Origin: an uncultured Phaeodactylibacter sp. | GTDB lineage: Bacteria > Bacteroidota > Bacteroidia > Chitinophagales > Saprospiraceae | Reading direction: 5' to 3' | Length of the DNA stretch: 5,455 nt | Assembly: GCA_913062745.1 (NCBI GenBank) | Contig: CAJXXJ010000298.1 | Location: 1 to 5,455 of the forward strand | Part shown: in pieces, positions 1 through 4,386 of the stretch | Layout: each line of letters opens with the position of its first letter | Numbering within the stretch: position 1 is the first letter of the stretch | Notes under the pieces: generated by a model | What the model was told of the DNA's origin: nothing | What the model saw: only the letters and a program-made list of their open reading frames with translations | The model's database searches: none | Translations under genes and position numbers: made by a program

Positions 1-277
1 CCACAACATGTGCGCTCTGCTCGGTGAGAAAAGCATGGTAGTCCTTCCAGGGCATCTTCCCACGAAAGTGGCCTTCTACGCCGTGTTCCTTCCAGTGCTC
101 CAGTTCGTGCAGCAGTGCAGGCTCCGCCGTTTTGGGCTGCAGCCCCAACGAGTTGCCGCATAAATAAAGGCAATCCCGCCCCTCGTGTTGTGGAAAGTAA
201 AATTGGCCGCGGTATTCCCGAAGCGGGTCTTCGCGGTCCTGTGCCTGTGCGTAGGCTAAGGTTGCTTGGTAGGACAT
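1..277 (-). CDS. kynU: Kynureninase, N-terminal 92 codons (cut by left edge)
   Basis: Kynureninase is a cytosolic, PLP-dependent hydrolase that cleaves kynurenine to anthranilate plus alanine, or 3-hydroxykynurenine to 3-hydroxyanthranilate plus alanine, in tryptophan degradation and de novo NAD synthesis. Translating the minus strand from the ATG at 277-275 gives an open frame to the edge. It holds family hallmarks: FYFP (residues 26-29), YLCGNSLGLQPK (38-49, the conserved GNSLG near the N-terminus), HWKEHGVEGHF (61-71) and PWKDYH (76-81). The PLP lysine lies outside the window; full-length enzymes have roughly 410-430 residues, so about four fifths are missing. The start is well supported: the conserved region begins about 25 residues in, and no Shine-Dalgarno is visible. 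It lies 47 bp downstream of hemA on the same strand, so read-through is possible, although a -7-like element just upstream suggests its own promoter. The family call is confident; the pathway branch is not determinable here. Confidence 0.9.
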   Translation of the reverse strand, partial: MSYQATLAYAQAQDREDPLREYRGQFYFPQHEGRDCLYLCGNSLGLQPKTAEPALLHELEHWKEHGVEGHFRGKMPWKDYHAFLTEQSAHVV

Positions 278-300
278 CTATCTTTTTGCCACAAAGATAG
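278..300. repeat. 8-bp perfect inverted repeat abutting the kynU start
   Basis: CTATCTTT (278-285) and AAAGATAG (293-300) are perfect inverted repeats with a 7-nt centre, ending directly at the kynU ATG (277). The repeat interleaves with the 10-bp repeat at 285-313. The two cannot both form fully, because they share bases 285 and 293-294, and the connecting loop would be about one nucleotide. In RNA they would be mutually exclusive hairpins, and this one would occlude the kynU start. Confidence 0.45.
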
Positions 301-313
301 CAGTTGTGGCAAA
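285..313. repeat. 10-bp perfect inverted repeat, candidate operator before kynU
   Basis: TTTGCCACAA (285-294) and TTGTGGCAAA (304-313) are perfect inverted repeats separated by 9 bp, in the 47-bp hemA-kynU gap. The right-hand arm as read on the minus strand overlaps the candidate kynU -7 element, the usual geometry of a repressor operator. No run of T follows on either strand, so an intrinsic terminator is unlikely. In a hemA read-through transcript it could also form a hairpin. The repeat is directly visible; the operator role is inferred. Confidence 0.5.
292..299 (-). promoter_or_regulatory. Candidate -7 element for kynU (TATCTTTG)
   Basis: The minus strand reads TATCTTTG, a perfect match to the Bacteroidota -7 consensus TAnnTTTG. 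It would place transcription initiation near 285, giving a leader of only about 8 nt before the kynU ATG at 277. No TTG or TTTG occurs at the expected 17-23 bp upstream; the nearest TTTG is only 10 bp away, so the -33 element is weak or absent. The element is embedded in two inverted repeats, which suggests control by a DNA-binding protein. This is inference from consensus matching only. Confidence 0.4.
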
Positions 314-324
314 GAACCCCGGCA

Positions 325-1560
325 CTATTGGTTAAGTACTGCTTCCCGGGCTGCCTTCATAGGGATGCCGATACACTTTTTCTCCATATAGGAAAGCATC
401 TTCTCCATCAGGGCTTTGGTCTGCTCGTCCAGGCCGGACAGCTCTTTGTGGAATACCTCATTCATGGCTTTCTCCTTTACCGCCTTGATTTCGGTCGGCA
501 CGGAACGCATTGCAAGCTCTATCTGCCGTTGCTTGATGAGCGCCGGTACCTGCTGCAGGTATTCGTTCAGCACCTTCCTGGCACGCTCAACTTCGCGTTC
601 GCGGAAAGCGAGATTCTTTTTGGCCAGATTGCGCAGGCCCTCCACTTCAATGTATTCCACATTGAAATCTTCCGTGATCAGCTCATGCACATTATTGGGA
701 ATAGCCAGATCAATAACCACTTTGCGGCCCTGTTCGCCGTTCAGCAATTGGCGGTAAAGCGGAGAAGTAATGATGGGCTCCGTAGCCCCGGTACAAACGA
801 TCATACAGTCAAAACCGCCCTGATAGTTGGGCAATTCAGCGAGCGGCAATGCCTGCCCGCCCACATTTTGAGCCAGTTGCTCGGCTTTTTCCAGGCTGCG
901 GTTGAATACAGTCACTTTCGTAAAACCGTGCTTCACCAGAAACTTGCCCACCAGCTGATTGGTCTGCCCGGCACCGACCAGCAGTAAGCGGTCCTCTTTT
1001 TGAACGTGCGCCCGCAGCATCTGCTGTACAGCAAGCGACACTACCGAAATCGGCTTGTCGCCAATACGTGTCTTATTGTAAACAGCTTTAGCCGCCACCA
1101 CTGCCTGCTGAAAAGCGATGCGGATATACTCCCCCGTCAGCCCCCATTCCCGGCACGGCTCGTAGGACTCGCGAATCTGCCGCAGGATCTGCCGCTCACC
1201 AATCACAAGCGAGTCGATGGAAGCTGCAACATCGAGGAAGTGCTCCACCGCCTTTACGCCGTCGTACTGGTAAACGATATCGTCGATTTCGTCCATCAGC
1301 TCCACCGGCATAGTCGGGTTGATGCTTTGGAAAAACTGCGCGACGAAGCGGTCGCTGAGCGGCTCCCGGGTAGTAAAGAAGTACATCACCCGGTTGCAGG
1401 TAGGCAGGTAAAAAAGTTCGTCGAGGTGAAACTGCTGCTTCAGGCTCTCGAGGCGTCCCTTAAGCTCTTCCTGATCAGATGTCTTCAGCACGAAGTCACC
1501 AATCTCCTTGAGATTAGTCCGCTTATGTGTTACCGTGAGTATTTTATAGTTCGCCAGCAT
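325..1560 (-). CDS. hemA: Glutamyl-tRNA reductase
   Basis: This enzyme reduces glutamyl-tRNA(Glu) with NADPH to glutamate-1-semialdehyde, the committed step of C5-pathway tetrapyrrole (heme) synthesis in the cytosol. The 411-residue product is complete and close to family length (about 420). The N-terminal catalytic domain has PTCNR at 53-57 with the thioester-forming Cys55, and the conserved block with His107 leading into SLVIGERQILRQI (117-129). The NADPH-binding Rossmann domain starts at LLVGAGQTN (193-201), where Asn replaces the third glycine of the usual GAGxxG. VVIDLAIPNN (281-290) follows, then a long helical spine rich in Arg, Glu and Lys and a C-terminal dimerisation region to 411. 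The ATG at 1560 is right for the family N-terminus (LANYKILTVTHK) and has two -7-like elements upstream. It is divergent from the ATPase gene and 47 bp upstream of kynU. GluTR is often controlled by heme-dependent stability; nothing here shows this directly. Confidence 0.96.
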   Translation of the reverse strand: MLANYKILTVTHKRTNLKEIGDFVLKTSDQEELKGRLESLKQQFHLDELFYLPTCNRVMYFFTTREPLSDRFVAQFFQSINPTMPVELMDEIDDIVYQYDGVKAVEHFLDVAASIDSLVIGERQILRQIRESYEPCREWGLTGEYIRIAFQQAVVAAKAVYNKTRIGDKPISVVSLAVQQMLRAHVQKEDRLLLVGAGQTNQLVGKFLVKHGFTKVTVFNRSLEKAEQLAQNVGGQALPLAELPNYQGGFDCMIVCTGATEPIITSPLYRQLLNGEQGRKVVIDLAIPNNVHELITEDFNVEYIEVEGLRNLAKKNLAFREREVERARKVLNEYLQQVPALIKQRQIELAMRSVPTEIKAVKEKAMNEVFHKELSGLDEQTKALMEKMLSYMEKKCIGIPMKAAREAVLNQ

Positions 1561-1586
1561 AGAGCCTTGAATTCAGAGTTACTTCG

Positions 1587-1594
1587 CAAAAATA
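1587..1594 (-). promoter_or_regulatory. Candidate proximal hemA -7 element (TATTTTTG)
   Basis: The minus strand reads TATTTTTG, fitting the Bacteroidota -7 consensus TAnnTTTG. It would start transcription near 1580, about 20 nt before the hemA ATG. The nearest upstream TTG (on the minus strand at 1622-1620) is 25 bp away, slightly beyond the usual 17-23 bp, so the -33 part is imperfect. The sequence around it is AT-rich compared with the flanking genes. Confidence 0.42.
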
Positions 1595-1640
1595 ATTTTC
1601 GGTTATCGGCTGTATGTCACAAAACTGCAACAAGCTTAAA

Positions 1641-1669
1641 CAAAACTATTCAGCTCGCCGCCGATGCAA
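1641..1669 (-). promoter_or_regulatory. Candidate distal hemA promoter (TTG-N18-TAGTTTTG)
   Basis: On the minus strand TTG (1669-1667) is followed after 18 bp by TAGTTTTG (1648-1641). This fits the Bacteroidota pattern of TTG, 17-23 bp, TAnnTTTG and is the only two-part match I found in this intergenic region. It would give a hemA leader of about 75 nt containing the proximal -7 element. It is a consensus match only, with no experimental support. Confidence 0.42.
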
Positions 1670-1706
1670 CATGACTTTTGTCAGTATCTCAGGAGTCCTT
1701 ACTAAA

Positions 1707-1848
1707 ATATGACAGAAATTATATGCTTCATGACCAAGCCAGTGTGCTGCGCTATCCCTTGCAGTATGGTGCTTTCAGCCCTGCACTGCGCTTTGGTCGA
1801 CAAGAATACGCCGGGCAGCTGTAAGACGTTGTCAGGCATCTGTCATAT
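1707..1848. repeat. 10-bp perfect inverted repeat bounding 142 bp
   Basis: ATATGACAGA (1707-1716) and TCTGTCATAT (1839-1848) are perfect inverted copies enclosing 122 bp. The match breaks immediately on both sides. No duplicated target site flanks it (CTAAA on the left, CAGTT on the right). It could be paired binding sites for one regulator, since each arm contains CTGTCAT in opposite orientation, or the ends of a small degenerate non-autonomous element. The repeat is directly visible; either interpretation is speculative. Confidence 0.4.
1829..1846 (+). promoter_or_regulatory. Pho-box-like direct repeat, candidate response-regulator site
   Basis: TTGTCAG (1829-1835) and CTGTCAT (1840-1846) form a direct repeat with an 11-bp period, one helical turn, as recognised by OmpR/PhoB-type winged-helix regulators. 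By my count it matches the enterobacterial Pho box (two CTGTCAT units with a 4-bp A/T-rich spacer) at 14 of 18 positions; the second unit is perfect and the spacer GCAT is less A/T-rich. It lies upstream of the possible leader ORF and the ATPase gene, on their strand. A PhoB role in this organism is inference; other TGTCA-binding regulators are possible. Confidence 0.3.
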
Positions 1849-1878
1849 CAGTTGAACAATCGAAAAGAGGAAATATTT

Positions 1879-1935
1879 ATGGCCGAACCGGCAGCTTTGT
1901 TGAGGGCTTGTCCGGGGCTTCATTTGCATAAGTGA
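1879..1935 (+). CDS. Possible 18-codon leader ORF upstream of the ATPase gene
   Basis: An ATG at 1879 opens an 18-residue frame (MAEPAALLRACPGLHLHK) ending at TGA 1933-1935. It is preceded by AGAGGA with the GAGG core 8 nt before the ATG, the best Shine-Dalgarno-like sequence in this intergenic region. The stop overlaps a GTG at 1932 that is in frame with the ATPase ORF (GTGA overlap), a layout typical of translational coupling. The peptide has no run of one amino acid suggesting attenuation and I recognise no family. It may equally be chance; the ATPase family N-terminus fits the ATG at 1959 better than the GTG. Confidence 0.25.
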   Translation: MAEPAALLRACPGLHLHK

Positions 1936-1958
1936 GCCCTTCCCCCTACCTTGATTTT

Positions 1959-3644
1959 ATGAAACCAGCCAACGACCTCCGCCAGCAATTGCTGCGCCTT
2001 GACGGCAAAAGCTACAAAGCGTACAACGATATCAAGGGGCAGTATTCCTTTGAACGGTTTGATTTATCGATTGACCACGTGCAGGGCGACCCCTTTGCTG
2101 CCCCCAGCCGGGTGCGGGTGCGCTATTCCAATGACTATCCGGAATGGATGATGCTGAACGACAGCCGGCGCACGGCCTTGTGCGACTACCTCAACCGGCA
2201 GTTTGCCCGGGCCTGCCGCCGGTTTGCTCAGGGCAATCGCGGCAGCGGCAAGAGCGGGGCGGTATTCATTATGGAGCCCGGGCAGGAGATACTGCAGCGT
2301 ACTGCTGTCGTGCTCCGAAATGGGTATATTGAGTTGCGGTTTCGCATTGGGCTGCCTGCTTTTGGCCGCCGCATAGCCGGGCGTCAGGCAGCAGCCATAC
2401 TGCTGGAGGAGCTGCCCGCTATTGTGGAGCATAGCCTTCCTCACGCTGTGCAGAGTGAAGAGCGGCTGCGCGAGCACCTGTTTACCAACGAAGACGCTGA
2501 CGCGCTGCGCGCCCGGCTTCCGGAGCTCGGCCTCGTCGCTTTCGTAGCCGATGGCGCGATGCTGCCGAGGGCGAGCGGCATTGACGCCCGGCCACTGCAG
2601 GGCGGCCTGCCCTTCGAGTCTCCGGAAAGCCTGCGGGTGGAAGTCCGGCTGCCCAACCGTACCCTCAGCGGTATGGGGGTCCCCGAGGGCGTTACCCTCA
2701 TCGTCGGGGGTGGCTTCCACGGCAAGTCTACCCTGCTGCGCGCTATTGAGCTGGGCGTTTACAACCACATCCCCGGCGACGGCCGGTCTTTTGTCATCAG
2801 CCAGCCGCTTTGCGCGAAAGTACGGGCGGAAGACGGCCGCTACATCGAGCAGGTGGACATCTCGCCCTTCATTAACAACCTGCCCGGCAGGCAGCCAACT
2901 GACCGCTTTTCCACAGAAAACGCCAGCGGCAGTACCTCGCAGGCAGCCAATGTGATGGAAGCTCTGGAGGCCGGGGCTACCTCCCTGCTCATCGACGAAG
3001 ACACTTCGGCTACCAACTTTATGATCCGCGACCAGCGCATGCAGCAGCTCATCCCCCGGCAACGCGAGCCCATCACGCCCTTCGTGGACCGCATCCGGCA
3101 GCTGTACGACGAGCGTGGCGTCAGCTCGGTGCTGGTCATAGGCGGCAGCGGGCTCTACCTGGATGTGGCCGATACCGTTATTGGCATGATAGAGTACCGC
3201 CCGGAAAACCTGACAGCCCGAGCCCGGGAAGTCGCAGAAGCCTACCCTCAGGAGCGGGCCCGGGAGAGCGAAGGCCATTTTCCGGCACCTCCCCACCGCC
3301 GCCCCTTGCCGGAAAGCCTGGATGCACAGCGCGGCAAGCGGGAGAAGACCCGGGCATTCGACACCCGGAGTATTCAGTTTGGCCGCTACGATATTGAGCT
3401 TTCCGCTGTGGAACAGCTGGTCGAGCAGGGGCAACTGGCGGCTATTGCGGATGCACTGCGGTACCTCCGTAAGTATCTGGGCGAAGCACCGCTGCCGGAA
3501 GTGCTGGACCTGCTCTCAGCCGATATTCAGGAGCAGGGGCTCGATGTGCTGCAGCCACAGCCGGCAGGAGATTACTCGGCTTTTCGCCGCCTGGAACTGG
3601 CCGCCGCGCTAAACAGATTGCGCAGTCTCAGAGTTACTTCTTAA
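1959..3644 (+). CDS. ABC-class P-loop ATPase of unknown function (Pfam ABC_ATPase family)
   Basis: The product is a soluble 561-residue ATPase of a family named 'predicted ATPase of the ABC class'. It has no membrane segments, so it is not a transporter component, and its cellular role is not established. The N-terminal region contains GNRGSGKSG (92-100), a second P-loop-like motif, then REL-type GLPAFGRRIAG (131-141). The ATPase core has Walker A GGGFHGKST (250-258, Lys256), followed by GVYNHIPGDGR, the signature-like FSTENASGSTSQAAN (317-331), Walker B SLLIDEDTSATNF (342-354) with acidic Asp-Glu-Asp, and GGSG (395-398). An Arg/Pro-rich linker near 425-470 precedes a helical tail, typical for the family. 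I chose the ATG at 1959 because the conserved N-terminus (DLRQQLLRLDGKSYKAY) begins just after it; a GTG at 1932 would add nine residues. The pseudouridine synthase gene follows closely. The family assignment is firm; the function is unknown. Confidence 0.93.
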   Translation: MKPANDLRQQLLRLDGKSYKAYNDIKGQYSFERFDLSIDHVQGDPFAAPSRVRVRYSNDYPEWMMLNDSRRTALCDYLNRQFARACRRFAQGNRGSGKSGAVFIMEPGQEILQRTAVVLRNGYIELRFRIGLPAFGRRIAGRQAAAILLEELPAIVEHSLPHAVQSEERLREHLFTNEDADALRARLPELGLVAFVADGAMLPRASGIDARPLQGGLPFESPESLRVEVRLPNRTLSGMGVPEGVTLIVGGGFHGKSTLLRAIELGVYNHIPGDGRSFVISQPLCAKVRAEDGRYIEQVDISPFINNLPGRQPTDRFSTENASGSTSQAANVMEALEAGATSLLIDEDTSATNFMIRDQRMQQLIPRQREPITPFVDRIRQLYDERGVSSVLVIGGSGLYLDVADTVIGMIEYRPENLTARAREVAEAYPQERARESEGHFPAPPHRRPLPESLDAQRGKREKTRAFDTRSIQFGRYDIELSAVEQLVEQGQLAAIADALRYLRKYLGEAPLPEVLDLLSADIQEQGLDVLQPQPAGDYSAFRRLELAAALNRLRSLRVTS

Positions 3645-3688
3645 TATTGATCAACACGGCTGCCCGCCCGGCCGGCAAAATTGGACTT

Positions 3689-4354
3689 GTGGATATAGGA
3701 GTTATACAAGAAACAGACCGCTGGATCGCCGTCAACAAGCCCGCTGGTATTCAGGTGGAGCGCAATCCCTTCGGAGCTTCCGTAGAGTCTCTGGTCTACG
3801 CTCACCTGGAACAGGAAAAACGCATCCCTTACGTGGGCATCGCCCACCGGCTCGACCGGGTGACCACCGGCCTGGTACTTGTAGCCAAGAAAAAGAGTAT
3901 GCTGCGCAAGCTCAACGATCAGTTCCGCGAAAAGGATATCCGAAAAATCTACCTCGCCGCTACCGAGCACCCGCCGCCGGCAGCACAGGGCACCCTCAAC
4001 CACTGGCTGGAAAAGAGCCAGGAAAAGAAAAAAGCCCTGGTGCGGGAAGGCCCGGGCGGAAAAGCCCGCGAGTGCATGACCAATTACAAAACCTACGGCC
4101 GGACGGCACAGGGCTACACCCTCATTCAGCTGGAGCCCATCACCGGCCGCTACCATCAGCTGCGGGCGCAACTTGCTGCTGCCGGCAGCCCCGTAGTGGG
4201 AGACGCTCTGTACGGTGCCCAAACGCCCTACCGCGAACAGCAGATCATGCTGCACGCCTGGAAACTGGAGTTTTTTGATGATGAGTTGGAAAACCGCCTG
4301 TTGGTGCAGGCACCGCTGCCGGACTGGGCGGCAGATATGCCGGGCATCATTTAG
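3689..4354 (+). CDS. RluA-family pseudouridine synthase
   Basis: It converts uridine to pseudouridine in rRNA or tRNA. From the GTG at 3689 it has 221 residues, close to the 219 of E. coli RluA, and like RluA it lacks an N-terminal S4 RNA-binding domain. Visible motifs are AVNKPAG (14-20), HRLDRVTTGLVLVAKK (53-68) with catalytic Asp56, RKIYLA (85-90) with the conserved Tyr, ITGRYHQLRAQLAAAG (151-166), GDALYG (171-176) and the C-terminal LHAWKLEF. No ATG occurs before the catalytic block. The options are GTG 3689 or TTG 3647, which adds 14 residues without family resemblance and lies 2 nt after the ATPase stop. I prefer GTG on family length and alignment. Close spacing makes an operon with the ATPase likely, and no separate promoter is visible. 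The exact RNA target (23S rRNA or tRNA) cannot be decided from sequence alone. Confidence 0.92.
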   Translation: MDIGVIQETDRWIAVNKPAGIQVERNPFGASVESLVYAHLEQEKRIPYVGIAHRLDRVTTGLVLVAKKKSMLRKLNDQFREKDIRKIYLAATEHPPPAAQGTLNHWLEKSQEKKKALVREGPGGKARECMTNYKTYGRTAQGYTLIQLEPITGRYHQLRAQLAAAGSPVVGDALYGAQTPYREQQIMLHAWKLEFFDDELENRLLVQAPLPDWAADMPGII

Positions 4355-4386
4355 CCGGGCACCATCTTTTTAGCTTTAATGGGCCG

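Larger units (their letters stand above)
1561..1958. other. Divergent intergenic region between hemA and the ATPase gene
   Basis: This 398-bp stretch has no convincing gene. By eye it is AT-richer than the flanking genes, especially at 1581-1730. From left to right it holds two candidate hemA promoters on the minus strand, a TGAC-TTTT-GTCA palindrome (1672-1683), an ATATGACAGA/TCTGTCATAT inverted repeat (1707-1716 and 1839-1848), a TGTCA direct repeat with 11-bp period (1829-1846), and a short ORF with a good ribosome binding site (1879-1935). Small open frames at 1675-1824 and 1709-1855 resemble nothing I recognise and may be chance or gene remnants. I see no clear -7 element for the rightward ATPase gene. 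Confidence 0.6.

Noticed and set aside
304..987. A 227-codon plus-strand frame opposite hemA, and similar frames at 1000-1674 and 416-757
   Set aside because: hemA on the minus strand is complete and motif-rich; these are its complementary frames, with no ribosome binding site or family resemblance.
1573..1585. 13-bp sequence TCAGAGTTACTTC found again at 3628-3640
   Set aside because: A rough chance estimate for one 13-bp match in a window this size is a few tenths, so it is not significant. The copies lie in unrelated contexts.
1921..1954. TTTG, 20 bp, TACCTTGA as a promoter for the ATPase gene
   Set aside because: The -7 part mismatches at two positions, and it would put the transcription start at about the ATG itself, so it is unconvincing.
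2064..3434. A 456-codon open frame on the minus strand opposite the ATPase gene
   Set aside because: It is the antisense shadow of a GC-rich, strongly conserved gene. Its translation has no recognisable domain, and the plus frame carries all the ATPase motifs.
3641..4255. A 204-codon minus-strand frame opposite the pseudouridine synthase gene
   Set aside because: It is a shadow of the synthase gene, without any recognisable motif.
4339..4365. Short direct repeat GCCGGGCA(T/C)CAT at 4339-4350 and 4354-4365
   Set aside because: Two imperfect 12-bp copies at the end of a GC-rich gene are probably chance; there is no third copy or associated element.
4355..4386. A bidirectional terminator between the convergent genes (TTAGC/GCTAA with T and A runs)
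   Set aside because: The paired arms are only 5 bp, AT-rich and separated by 11 nt, so the stem would be too weak to support an intrinsic terminator call.
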